A stretch of DNA of 21,727 bases, taken from contig JAPOIC010000006.1 in assembly GCA_029979145.1 (NCBI GenBank), forward strand, positions 1 through 21,727. The letters run 5' to 3'. A model generated the notes under the pieces. That model was given only the letters and a program-made list of their open reading frames with translations, did no database searches and was not told the DNA's origin. This document shows positions 7,669 through 17,419 of this stretch, in pieces (position 1 is the stretch's first letter; every line of letters starts with the position of its first letter). Origin of the DNA: Opitutaceae bacterium. GTDB taxonomy: Bacteria; Verrucomicrobiota; Verrucomicrobiia; Opitutales; Opitutaceae. Both the position numbers and the translations under genes were made by a program.

Positions 7669-8208
7669 ATGGCCGTCATCCCCGTCGAACGCAAACCGCT
7701 TTCCTTCGCCGAGCGCACTTACCTGCCGCAGATCGCCAGCGGCCTGAAGACCACGCTAATGCACCTCTTTGCCCCCAAGGTCACGCTGGAGTATCCCGAG
7801 GTGCGGCCGGAAATCCCGGCCGGTTACCGCGGCGTCCCTACGCTGGTGAAGGATCCCAACGGCCGCGAGAAGTGCGTCTCGTGCCAGCTCTGCGAATTTG
7901 TCTGCCCGCCCAAGGCCATCCGCATCACCCCGGGCGAGGTGCCCGAGGGCAGCGGCCGCGAGCACGTCGAGAAAGGTCCGCAGGAGTTCAAGATCGACAT
8001 GCTTCGCTGCATCTACTGCGGCCTGTGCCAGGAGGTCTGCCCCGAGGAGGCCATCTTCCTTCAGAACCAATTCTCTATGACCGGCTACACCCGCGCCGAG
8101 ATGGTCAACGACAAGACTAAGCTCTACGAGCTCGGCGGCACCCTGCCGGACCAGCATTTCAAGTGGGACAAGAAGAAGGCCGCGGCCGAGCACGGCAATG
8201 CCCACTGA
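7669..8208 (+). CDS. nuoI: NADH-quinone oxidoreductase subunit I (8Fe-8S ferredoxin-like)
   Basis: NuoI carries clusters N6a and N6b, which pass electrons from NuoG to NuoB. Two complete ferredoxin motifs are visible: C69, C72, C75 and C79 (CVSCQLCEFVCP), and C114, C117, C120 and C124 (CIYCGLCQEVCP). Each supplies the final cysteine to the partner cluster. The N-terminus has the conserved amphipathic LKTTLMHLF stretch that seats on the membrane arm. It is 179 residues. The start in cgcgccATGg is 10 bp after nuoH. The end overlaps an alternative upstream start of nuoJ. Confidence 0.96.
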   Translation: MAVIPVERKPLSFAERTYLPQIASGLKTTLMHLFAPKVTLEYPEVRPEIPAGYRGVPTLVKDPNGREKCVSCQLCEFVCPPKAIRITPGEVPEGSGREHVEKGPQEFKIDMLRCIYCGLCQEVCPEEAIFLQNQFSMTGYTRAEMVNDKTKLYELGGTLPDQHFKWDKKKAAAEHGNAH

Positions 8209-8218
8209 ACCGACGACC

Positions 8219-8731
8219 ATGGTTGATTCCCTCTTCTACTTCCTGGCCTGCTTCACGGTGATCTTCGCCGTCGGTGCGATCGCCTGCCGCAACGCCGTCA
8301 ACGCCGCGTTGTGCTTCCTGCTCAGCCTGGTCGGCGTGTCGGGCATCTTCGCCTTGCTCGAGGCCTATCTCCTCGCGGTGCTGCTCGTGCTGGTCTACGC
8401 CGGCGCGGTCGTGGCGCTCTTCCTCTTCATCATCATGCTGCTCGACCTGCAGCACCCGTCGGCGTGGAAATTCAAGGGCGTGTCCGCCTTTGCCACCGTC
8501 GTCGGTGCCGGCCTGCTCGTCAGCGGCGTGGTCGCCGTCGCCTCGCGCGGCCAGCTCGCCTCGCTGCCCCTCGCCGACGTGGCAGCTCCCGGCGCTAGCC
8601 TCAAGGCCTACGGCGAGGCGCTCTTCACCACCTACCTCCTGCCGCTGCAGGTCGTGGGTTTCCTGCTCCTCATCGCCATGCTCGGCGTGATTGTGCTCAG
8701 CAAAAAGTTCACCGCGGAGGCCGCCTCATGA
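8219..8731 (+). CDS. nuoJ: NADH-quinone oxidoreductase subunit J
   Basis: NuoJ is a small five-helix membrane subunit beside NuoK and NuoH whose third helix contains a pi-bulge important for coupling. The helix VLVYAGAVVALFLFIIMLL is the family hallmark, and the first helix (FYFLACFTVIFAVGAIAC) also fits. I chose the ATG at 8219 (MVDSLFYF, context gaccATGg), giving 170 residues. An in-frame ATG at 8198 would overlap nuoI by 11 bp and add seven polar residues; it cannot be excluded. The stop overlaps the nuoK start as ATGA, indicating coupled translation. Confidence 0.93.
   Translation: MVDSLFYFLACFTVIFAVGAIACRNAVNAALCFLLSLVGVSGIFALLEAYLLAVLLVLVYAGAVVALFLFIIMLLDLQHPSAWKFKGVSAFATVVGAGLLVSGVVAVASRGQLASLPLADVAAPGASLKAYGEALFTTYLLPLQVVGFLLLIAMLGVIVLSKKFTAEAAS
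8717..8721 (+). promoter_or_regulatory. Shine-Dalgarno site of nuoK
   Basis: GGAGG at 8717-8721 sits 6 bp before the nuoK ATG at 8728, inside the end of nuoJ. It is the only clear, well-spaced ribosome binding sequence among the nuo genes, which otherwise start without one. Confidence 0.55.
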
Positions 8732-9036
8732 TCACCGTGACCCTCAACACCTGCATTTTGCTCAGCGTCGTGCTGTTCGCCATCGGCTTCTTCGGCGTGC
8801 TGCTGCGCAAGAACACGTTGATCATCTACATCAGCCTCGAGCTCATGCTGGTGGCCGCGACCCTCGCGCTCGTCGCTTTCTCGCGGTTCAACGGCACGAT
8901 GGACGGCAACGTCTTCGTGTTCTTCATTCTCACCGTCGCCGCGGCCGAGGTCGCGGTCGGCCTCGCCATCATCGTCGCGCTCTTCCGCAAGCGCGTGACG
9001 GTCGAGGTCGACGAATTCAACGCCTTGAAGAACTGA
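8728..9036 (+). CDS. nuoK: NADH-quinone oxidoreductase subunit K
   Basis: NuoK is a three-helix Mrp-related membrane subunit that helps form the proton path next to NuoN. The two conserved membrane glutamates are present in SLELMLVAATLAL (second helix) and AAAEVAVGLAIIVALF (third helix). It is 102 residues, the standard length. Its ATG overlaps the nuoJ stop by four bases, and GGAGG precedes it. nuoL begins 4 bp after the stop. Confidence 0.96.
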   Translation: MITVTLNTCILLSVVLFAIGFFGVLLRKNTLIIYISLELMLVAATLALVAFSRFNGTMDGNVFVFFILTVAAAEVAVGLAIIVALFRKRVTVEVDEFNALKN

Positions 9037-9040
9037 CGCC

Positions 9041-10909
<1,869 letters not shown>

Positions 10910-10915
10910 TCTGCA

Positions 10916-12445
10916 ATGAGCCAACTGCCTTTTGACCCCCTTCTGCTGGCCATCGTGAGTCCCCTCGCGGTGGCGCTGGCCATCGCCCTCGGCCTGCCCA
11001 AGCGCTGGTCCGTGAAACTCGCTTACGTGGGCTTTGCGCTGCCGGCGCTGCTGGCGCTGCACACCTGGTGGCACTTCCCGGCCGACGCGGATTCGAGCTA
11101 CGTCTTCACCTCGGAGTATTCCACCGGCCTCGACCGCTTCGGCATCGCGCTGCACCTCGGCCTCAACGGCATCTCCATGCCGCTCTTCGCTCTCGCCGGC
11201 ATCGTCGGTCTCGCCGCCGGCCTTTACGCGATTCAGTCGGGCGCCGAGCGCCTCAAGATCTACCTGATGCTGCTGCTTATCATGCAGGGCGGACTGATGG
11301 GCGTGTTTGCCAGCATCGACGTCTTCTTTTTCTACTTCTTCCACGAACTCGCGCTCATTCCGACCTTCATCATGGTCGGCATCTGGGGCGGCCGCGACCG
11401 CAACTACGCGGCCATGAAGATGACGATCTACCTCACGCTCGGCGCCATGCTGTCGCTGATCGGCTTGATCGCCATCTACGTGAAGAGCGGCGCGACGAGC
11501 TTTGACCTTATCGCCCTGCGCCACGCGTTGGCCGCGCAGCCGCTGTCGGCCGCCGTGCAAAAATACGCCTTCGGTCTCCTGATGTTCGGCTTCGGTATCC
11601 TCGTCTCCCTCTGGCCCCTGCACACGTGGGCTCCGCTGGGCTACGGTGCCGCGCCGAGTTCCGCCGCCATGCTGCATGCGGGCGTGCTGAAAAAATTCGG
11701 CCTCTACGGTCTCATCCAAGTTGCCCTTCCGCTGCTGCCGCTCGGCGCCATGCAGTGGGTCACGGTGCTCGCGACCCTTGCGGCCGTGGGCAACGTGCTC
11801 GTCGTCGGTTTCATCACCATGGCCCAGCGCGACCTGAAACAGATGGTTGGTTACAGCTCAGTCATGCACATGGGCTACGCCTTCCTCGGCATCGCCTGCC
11901 TGACCAGCGTTGGCGCCGGCGGTGTGGTGATGCTCATGGTCGCCCACGGCCTGTCGGTCGCGCTGATGTTCCTGCTCGCGACCTGCGTCCACCACCGCAC
12001 GCACACCTTTGACATGAACGAGATGGGCGGCCTCGCGCAAAAGGCTCCGGTTCTCGCCGCGCTCTTCGTCGCCGCCACCATGGCCGGCATCGGCCTGCCG
12101 GGCTTCGCCAACTTCTGGGGTGAGCTCACGATCTTCGTCGCGCTGTGGAATTTCTCCCACGCCTTCACCATTATCGCCGTCGCGGGCATCGTCATCTCCG
12201 CCATCTACGGCCTGCGGGCCGCCGCGAAGGTGTTCTTCGGCCCGGCGACCGGCGAGTTCGCCCAGGTCGCCGCCGACAACCCCGTGTCTGATCTCCGCTG
12301 GTCGGAGCGCCTGCCTGCCCTGATCCTCATCGCCGCGCTGCTCTTCATCGGCTTCTGGCCGAAGGCGGTGTCCGACCCGGTCAACTCGGCCCTGCACCCG
12401 GCCTGGCCCGCTTCCGGCGCGCTGCCCACCACCTTCGACCAGTAA
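10916..12445 (+). CDS. nuoM: NADH-quinone oxidoreductase subunit M (antiporter-like, variant channel motif)
   Basis: NuoM is the central antiporter-like proton pump of complex I. The helix 5 glutamate (FFHELALIPTFIMVGIWGG) and the helix 12 glutamate (GFANFWGELTIFVALW) are present, as is a double lysine in HAGVLKKFGLYGL (helix 8). The helix 7 box reads FGILVSLWPLHTW at 226-238, where most NuoM proteins have F-A-x-K-V-P. The conserved channel lysine is therefore replaced by L229. The following DAH-x-EAP stretch is replaced by LGYGAAP. Length is normal (509), and the reading frame and flanking motifs are intact, so this is a natural variant and not damage. It starts 6 bp after nuoL. Confidence 0.95.
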   Translation: MSQLPFDPLLLAIVSPLAVALAIALGLPKRWSVKLAYVGFALPALLALHTWWHFPADADSSYVFTSEYSTGLDRFGIALHLGLNGISMPLFALAGIVGLAAGLYAIQSGAERLKIYLMLLLIMQGGLMGVFASIDVFFFYFFHELALIPTFIMVGIWGGRDRNYAAMKMTIYLTLGAMLSLIGLIAIYVKSGATSFDLIALRHALAAQPLSAAVQKYAFGLLMFGFGILVSLWPLHTWAPLGYGAAPSSAAMLHAGVLKKFGLYGLIQVALPLLPLGAMQWVTVLATLAAVGNVLVVGFITMAQRDLKQMVGYSSVMHMGYAFLGIACLTSVGAGGVVMLMVAHGLSVALMFLLATCVHHRTHTFDMNEMGGLAQKAPVLAALFVAATMAGIGLPGFANFWGELTIFVALWNFSHAFTIIAVAGIVISAIYGLRAAAKVFFGPATGEFAQVAADNPVSDLRWSERLPALILIAALLFIGFWPKAVSDPVNSALHPAWPASGALPTTFDQ

Positions 12446-12454
12446 CGACCTGCC

Positions 12455-13975
12455 ATGAGTGTTGAACTGCTTCAGGCCGCCGCCGACTCCAACCAGTGGA
12501 GCGCCCTTTTCTCGGAGATCGCCCTCGGCGGTCTCGCCCTCGCGCTGCTCGTCCTCGAGATGATCCTGCCGCGGACCCTGCACCGCGTGATCCCCGGCGT
12601 CGCCATCGTCGGCCAGCTCGTCCTGCTCGGGTGCCTCTTGGTCTCCTTCTCTGCGCCGTATCTCGGCACCGAAACCTTCAACGGCCTGCTGCTTCACACG
12701 CGCGACAGTCAGTTCATGCGCGTGTTCTTCCTCGCCGCGTCGCTGCTCGTGAGCCTGCTCGGCACCGTCAGCCTGGCCAAGCAGCAGCTGCCGCGCATCG
12801 AGTTCTTCCACATCGTCCTGGTCGTCAGCGCCGCGATGATGCTCCTCGCCCAGAGCAATCACTTCGTGATGCTCTTCGTCGCGCTCGAGACCGTCACGGT
12901 CGGGTTCTACATCCTCGTGAGTTATTTCCGCGCGAGCCCGCTCTCGCTCGAGGCCGGTCTGAAATACCTGATCACCGGCGCGCTCAGCTCCGGCCTGCTG
13001 CTGTTCGGCATCGTTCTCCTCTACGGCGTCGCCGGCAATCCGCTCCTGCCGGCGCATACCGCGCACGGCATGAGCTTCCCGGCGTTGCAGGCCTTCCTTG
13101 CCGCCAACCCCGGCAACTTCCTCGCCAGCCTCGGCATCCTCCTCGTCCTCGCGGGCGTGGCGTTCAAGATCGGGGCGTTTCCCTTCCAGATCTGGATCCC
13201 CGACGTTTACCAAGGCGCCCCCACGCCCGTCACGGCCTACCTCGCCGTCGCTTCGAAGGCCGCGGGCTTCGCCGTGCTGCTGGTCCTCGTGCGCACCGCC
13301 TTCCTGCCTTACGCGTCGCTGACGGTGCCCGTGCTGAGCGTGATGGCCGCGGCCACGATCATCTTCGGCAACCTCGCCGCGCTCACGCAGCACAACGTCA
13401 AACGCCTCCTCGGTCTCTCCGGCGTTTCGCACGCGGGTTTCCTGCTCCTCGGCGTTGTGGCTTCGCTCAACACGTCGCAGGCGGTGGGTGCGGTGCAGTT
13501 CTATCTCGCCGTCTACCTCGTCGCCTCCTTCGCCGTGTTCGGCGTGATGGCGCATGTCGGCGGCACGAATGACGCCGAACAGGACCTCGACCACTACGCA
13601 GGCCTCGCCAAGGAGCGTCCGTTCCTCGGCCTGGTGCTGGCGATTGGCCTCGGCTCGCTCGCCGGCATCCCGCCGCTGGCCGGGTTCATGGGCAAGCTCT
13701 TCATCTTCATCACCGCCTTCCAGGCCGGTCTCTATTGGCTGCTCGCCGTGGCGGTCGCGGGCGTGGTCGTCTCGATCTATTACTACTTCGGCTGGATCAA
13801 GGCTGCGTTCTTCGAGACGTGGCGTGCGCCGTTGCTCGAAGGGGAAACGGATGACCGGCCCAAGCCTTCCGCCGTGCAGTGGCCGCTTGGCTTCAGCCTT
13901 GGCGTGCTGGCAGTCGCCACGGTCGTGCTCGGTTTCTACCAGGGCCCGCTCGGTGACTGGTTTCTGACTCGCTAA
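12455..13975 (+). CDS. nuoN: NADH-quinone oxidoreductase subunit N (antiporter-like)
   Basis: NuoN is the proton-pumping subunit nearest NuoK. It retains the helix 5 glutamate (FVALETVTVGFYILVSYFR), the helix 7 lysine (GVAFKIGAFPFQIWIPDVY) with the following GAPTPVTAYLAVASK, and the helix 12 lysine (PLAGFMGKLFIFITAF). It is 506 residues, standard for the family, with the expected series of hydrophobic helices. The start context is cctgccATG, 9 bp after nuoM. This is the last complex I gene; the next gene, a HisA homologue, begins 43 bp later and may be transcribed through from the operon. Confidence 0.96.
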   Translation: MSVELLQAAADSNQWSALFSEIALGGLALALLVLEMILPRTLHRVIPGVAIVGQLVLLGCLLVSFSAPYLGTETFNGLLLHTRDSQFMRVFFLAASLLVSLLGTVSLAKQQLPRIEFFHIVLVVSAAMMLLAQSNHFVMLFVALETVTVGFYILVSYFRASPLSLEAGLKYLITGALSSGLLLFGIVLLYGVAGNPLLPAHTAHGMSFPALQAFLAANPGNFLASLGILLVLAGVAFKIGAFPFQIWIPDVYQGAPTPVTAYLAVASKAAGFAVLLVLVRTAFLPYASLTVPVLSVMAAATIIFGNLAALTQHNVKRLLGLSGVSHAGFLLLGVVASLNTSQAVGAVQFYLAVYLVASFAVFGVMAHVGGTNDAEQDLDHYAGLAKERPFLGLVLAIGLGSLAGIPPLAGFMGKLFIFITAFQAGLYWLLAVAVAGVVVSIYYYFGWIKAAFFETWRAPLLEGETDDRPKPSAVQWPLGFSLGVLAVATVVLGFYQGPLGDWFLTR

Positions 13976-14018
13976 GCCTGCGCGCCGCGGTGATTGTCGC
14001 CGCCAACGCGCCGCCGCC

Positions 14019-14810
14019 ATGACCCGATTCCGCCCCTGCATTGACCTCCACGCCGGGAAGGTGAAGCAGATCGTCGGCGGCTCCCTGCGCGATGATGGCG
14101 CCGGCTTGCGCACGAATTTTGAAAGCGACCGCCCCGCCGAGTATTTTGCCGCGCGTTACCGCGACGACGCCCTGACCGGCGGCCACGTGATCAAGCTCGG
14201 CCCGGGCAACGACGAGGCCGCCCGCGCCGCACTCGCCGCCTGGCCCGGCGGACTGCAGATCGGCGGTGGCATCACCGCGAAAAACGCCGTCACCTGGCTC
14301 GAGGCCGGCGCGAGCCACGTCATCGTCACCTCATGGCTCTTTGACGCCGAGGGCCACTTCCTTGATCACCGCCTCGCCGCGCTCGTCGAGGCCGTGGGCC
14401 GCGAACGCCTCGTCATCGATCTCAGCTGCCGGGCCCAAGGTGACGGCTGGGTCGTGGCCATGAATCGCTGGCAAACCCGCACGGAGCTCGAAGTGGATGC
14501 CGAGACGCTCGCGACCTTGGGCGAGACCTGCGCCGAGTTTCTCGTCCACGCCGCCGACGTGGAAGGCAAATGCGAGGGCATCGACGAACGCCTCGTGGCC
14601 TTCCTCGGCCAACACGCTCCGTGTCCCGTCACTTACGCCGGCGGCGCCCACAGCTTCACCGACCTCGCCGACGTCGAACGCCTCAGCGCCGGCCGCGTCG
14701 ACCTCACCATCGGCTCCGCCCTCGACCTCTTCGGCGGCACCGGCGTCCGCTACGCCGACTGCGTGGCCTGGAACCGCCGCCCGTCCCCCGACTCACGCTC
14801 CCACGATTAA
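14019..14810 (+). CDS. hisA: Phosphoribosylformimino-AICAR-ribotide isomerase, eukaryotic (HIS6) type
   Basis: HisA catalyses the Amadori rearrangement of ProFAR to PRFAR in histidine synthesis, using a (beta/alpha)8 barrel. The sequence follows yeast HIS6, as I recall it, far better than ordinary bacterial HisA: CIDLHAGKVKQIVGGSL at 7-23, GHVIKLGPGNDEAAR, LQIGGGI (glycines 82-84), VIVTSWLF with EGHF, VAMNRWQT, HAADVEG and VDLTIGSALDLFGG. The likely catalytic acids are D9 and D180. Length is 263 residues, close to HIS6. The start is in gccgccATG. No other his genes are nearby, so it is isolated from its pathway. Transfer from, or shared ancestry with, the eukaryotic family is possible. A palindromic operator-like sequence begins right at its stop codon. 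Confidence 0.9.
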   Translation: MTRFRPCIDLHAGKVKQIVGGSLRDDGAGLRTNFESDRPAEYFAARYRDDALTGGHVIKLGPGNDEAARAALAAWPGGLQIGGGITAKNAVTWLEAGASHVIVTSWLFDAEGHFLDHRLAALVEAVGRERLVIDLSCRAQGDGWVVAMNRWQTRTELEVDAETLATLGETCAEFLVHAADVEGKCEGIDERLVAFLGQHAPCPVTYAGGAHSFTDLADVERLSAGRVDLTIGSALDLFGGTGVRYADCVAWNRRPSPDSRSHD

Positions 14811-14827
14811 GTAACGTATTACGTTAC
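14811..14827. promoter_or_regulatory. Operator-like perfect palindrome, site 1
   Basis: GTAACGTATTACGTTAC is a perfect 8+1+8 inverted repeat directly after the hisA stop codon. A near-identical site lies with its centre 58 bp downstream. The shape suits a dimeric repressor, such as a GntR or LacI type, acting on the TIM-barrel gene at 14939. The regulator is not in this window. Confidence 0.7.
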
Positions 14828-14868
14828 AAATCGCGCCTTCCCCCTCGATGCTCCCGTTCTCTTAAGTT

Positions 14869-14885
14869 GTAACATAATACGTTAC
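14869..14885. promoter_or_regulatory. Operator-like palindrome, site 2, overlapping a candidate -10
   Basis: GTAACATAATACGTTAC matches site 1 at 15 of 17 positions and is symmetric in 7 of 8 pairs. It contains CATAAT at 14873-14878, a good -10 hexamer, though I see no convincing -35. A protein bound here could block transcription of the gene at 14939. The match to site 1 is direct; the role is inferred. Confidence 0.65.
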
Positions 14886-14938
14886 TAACGGCTCCGCCGC
14901 TTGCTCGGAAGCGGGACCGATCCTTGCATTTTATCCCC

Positions 14939-15808
14939 ATGAAAAAATCTCCAGCCAAATCCGCCCCCCGCCTAATCCAATGCGCCACGCCGTGGGGCAT
15001 GATCCATTACCCGAGCGCCAAGCGTGAATGGTCGCTCGAGCAAAAGGTCCGCGCGGTCAAGGCCGCTGGGTTTGATGGCGTCGGCGCGATCCCCGACGAG
15101 ACCGTCTCCCGCCTGTGCCGCGAGCTCGGGCTCGAGCTCATGGGTGGGCTCGACGGCTCCAACATCGCCAAGGCGCGCAAGGAGATGGCGCGGCAGCGCG
15201 ACCTCGGCGCGATTTACCTCAATATTCAGCTCCTCGACCACGACACACCGTTGCCGAAAGCCGCCAAGACCGCGGCGGCGCTGGTGACCGCCGGCGATAA
15301 GATCGGGGTAAAGGTTCACATCGAGACGCACCGCGACACCTCGACCGAGACGCCGGAGAAATACGACGGCATCGCGCGCCTCTTTCAGCAGCAGACCGGC
15401 CGGCTGATGCCGACAACTTGGGACCATTCGCATCTCGCGGTCGTGAAGCACCTGCAGCCTGCCGACTACGCCAAGCGCCTGCTCGTCTGGCCCAAACTCA
15501 TCCGGGCTTCCAACCTCTTCCATCTGCGCCCGTTCAATGGTCAGCATTGCCAGGTGCCGGTGACGAACGGGAAGGGGAAGCTCACCCCGGAGTTCCGTGA
15601 TTACCTCGCCTTCGTCGAGGAGCTTTTCGTTTGCTGGCTGCAAGGCCCCCGTCCCGACAACGTTCTTTGGGTCTGCCCCGAGCTTGGTTACAGCCACGGC
15701 TATCACGTCAGTGGCTGGCCGCATCCTTGGGAAGACGCGCAGGTCGCCCGCCGCGAGTATGCGAAGGCTTGGCGGCGCGCCTTGCAGCGGGTCGACGACG
15801 GCGCCTGA
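14939..15808 (+). CDS. Xylose-isomerase-like TIM-barrel protein (sugar phosphate isomerase/epimerase family)
   Basis: The protein looks like a member of the xylose isomerase-like / AP endonuclease 2 TIM-barrel superfamily, which binds divalent metals and acts on sugars, inositols or abasic DNA. It opens with a barrel-like strand-helix pattern (QKVRAVKAAGFDGVGA, about 35-50). Candidate metal ligands are E129 in HIETHRD, D162 and H165 in TTWDHSHL, a histidine in FNGQHCQVP and a glutamate in CPELGY. Length is 289 residues, normal for the family. There is no signal peptide. The ATG is preferred; an in-frame TTG at 14924 is possible. Two palindromes upstream suggest substrate-dependent control, which fits a sugar enzyme. 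The exact substrate cannot be told. Confidence 0.72.
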   Translation: MKKSPAKSAPRLIQCATPWGMIHYPSAKREWSLEQKVRAVKAAGFDGVGAIPDETVSRLCRELGLELMGGLDGSNIAKARKEMARQRDLGAIYLNIQLLDHDTPLPKAAKTAAALVTAGDKIGVKVHIETHRDTSTETPEKYDGIARLFQQQTGRLMPTTWDHSHLAVVKHLQPADYAKRLLVWPKLIRASNLFHLRPFNGQHCQVPVTNGKGKLTPEFRDYLAFVEELFVCWLQGPRPDNVLWVCPELGYSHGYHVSGWPHPWEDAQVARREYAKAWRRALQRVDDGA

Positions 15809-15891
15809 GGCCGTCCGCGAAAATTTGCCCCGGAAAAACCGCCTTCATGCTTGGCGGCCCCGGGGCATTGCGTGAAGACTGCCGGCGCCCA

Positions 15892-17238
15892 ATGAGAATC
15901 ACCGGACTCGCCCTCGTCCCGCCGCCCTCCGCCGCCAGTCTGCCCAAGGTTACCCCCGAGCTTTTGGCCTCCGTCCTGGCCCGGTATTCCCGCTCCAACG
16001 AGGGCATCGGCGCGATTCTCGACAAAGTCGACCTCGCCAACCCGGATGCGTCGATCGACCGCATCCTGAAGTTCGTCGACTATGGCCACGCCTCGATCGG
16101 CGGCTTGACCGGTGGACTCGCGATCGCGCTCGACGACATCTCGATGTGGCTCGCATGGAAACTGTTTGAGATCGCGCAGATGGCCGACGGCCAGGAATCC
16201 AGCACGCGCTACATCACCATGGATCCGAGCAACCTCCCGGCGCCGGACGAGATCGGTCTGCCGGAGGACTTGGTGCCGAGTTGGCGTGACCTCATGGCGC
16301 GCAGTTTCGCGGCCTATCAATCCGAATATGCGCGGCTCGACACGCTCGGCGAAGCCGAGCCGGACCGCGTGCGCGTGCCCGAGGGCGCCAAGCCCGCCGT
16401 CGTCACCCGCATCCGCAAAAACTACGCGCTCGACCGCGCCCGCTACTTCATCCCGCTCGCCACCCGCACCAACGTCGGACTCGTCCAGACCTCGCGCATG
16501 TGGGCGACGACCGTGAAGCATCTCGACTCGTTGCCGCATCCGGAGGCCCGCGCCGCTGCCGCCTTGATCCGCGAGGAACTTATCAAGCAGTCGCCGCGGC
16601 TGATGCGGCACAGCTTTGCGGAGAAATCCTACCAAGCGCAGGCCGAGCAGGAACTCGCGGCCAGCCTGAACTTGGGTTTGGAACGCCTTTCGACCGCGCC
16701 GCTCGCCGACGAAGTCTGGGTCAAAGTCGACCGCACCACGCCGCCTTGGCTGGCAGAAACGCAGCCGGTGGCCGAGGCCTTGCGACACCGCGCCAACCGT
16801 TACGGCTACCAAGGCACGGCCACGCGCCGTATGCGTGTGACCTTTGCTTGGAATAACATGGCCGTCGCGGAGCTGCGCGACCTCAACCGTCATCGCACGG
16901 GTCACCGTCACACGCCGCTGATTCAAGCGGGATTTTACCTGCCGTCCGAGATCGCGCACGCCGACCACCAAGCCTTGCTCGATGATCAGGCCGCTTTGAC
17001 CCGTGAGCTCATGGCGCGGGGTTCGCCGGCCTATGTGTATTCGCTGCTGCTGGGCGCACAGACGCCGTTCGAACACAGCACGCACGCCGACAAATTCATT
17101 TACGAAGCCGAGCTGCGCACCGGCATGGGCGCGCATTTCCGCTACGCTGAGCACCTCAGCGCCGTCCTGCACGCGTTTTTCGAGCAGGTGCCGGAAGCCC
17201 GGGATTGGGTGGTCGAAGGCACGGCGGAACCGGAATAA
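15892..17238 (+). CDS. thyX: Tandem ThyX-like protein (FAD-dependent thymidylate synthase family, two halves)
   Basis: ThyX makes dTMP from dUMP with methylene-tetrahydrofolate and FAD. At 448 residues this protein is about twice the usual 220-250 and has two ThyX-like halves. The N-terminal half has GHASIGG (65-71) and the end of the signature, QESSTRY (101-107), but no RHR before it. The C-terminal half has RHRT (333-336) but lacks the following S-x-N-E-x-S-x-RY part. The two halves together contain the pieces of one canonical signature, RHR-x-x-S-x-N-E-x-S-x-RY. I recall double-length ThyX proteins in Chlamydiae, also PVC bacteria. The ATG at 15892 (context cccaATG) excludes a 87-codon upstream extension that overlaps the previous gene. 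Catalytic activity is not certain. Confidence 0.8.
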   Translation: MRITGLALVPPPSAASLPKVTPELLASVLARYSRSNEGIGAILDKVDLANPDASIDRILKFVDYGHASIGGLTGGLAIALDDISMWLAWKLFEIAQMADGQESSTRYITMDPSNLPAPDEIGLPEDLVPSWRDLMARSFAAYQSEYARLDTLGEAEPDRVRVPEGAKPAVVTRIRKNYALDRARYFIPLATRTNVGLVQTSRMWATTVKHLDSLPHPEARAAAALIREELIKQSPRLMRHSFAEKSYQAQAEQELAASLNLGLERLSTAPLADEVWVKVDRTTPPWLAETQPVAEALRHRANRYGYQGTATRRMRVTFAWNNMAVAELRDLNRHRTGHRHTPLIQAGFYLPSEIAHADHQALLDDQAALTRELMARGSPAYVYSLLLGAQTPFEHSTHADKFIYEAELRTGMGAHFRYAEHLSAVLHAFFEQVPEARDWVVEGTAEPE

Positions 17239-17419
17239 AACGTCGCCCGGGCCGCGCCGCGCGGTTCAGATGCAAACGTCCAGCATGAACTCCACTCGTG
17301 CCGCCTCCCTGCCTGCGATCAAGGTGGCCCGAAACGCTCTGGTTTGCCCCGGGGTGCGTCGGGCGGCGGTGCGTCCAACCCTTTGCGACCCAGCCTGACC
17401 GTTTCCTTTGCGACTGATT

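Noticed and set aside
11858..14113. Very long open frame on the minus strand antisense to nuoM/nuoN (751 codons)
   Set aside because: It is a shadow caused by high GC at third codon positions; its product is a Arg/Gly/Glu/His-rich string without any domain, while the plus strand encodes clear NuoM and NuoN.
15703..17172. Minus-strand open frame antisense to the ThyX-like gene (489 codons)
   Set aside because: No recognisable domain, biased composition, and it overlaps a well-supported plus-strand gene.
17252..17264. CCGCG-CCG-CGCGG hairpin after the ThyX-like gene as a terminator
   Set aside because: Short stem, no T-run, and such GC palindromes are expected by chance at this base composition. 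The rest of the 181-bp gap 17239-17419 shows no gene or site I can support.
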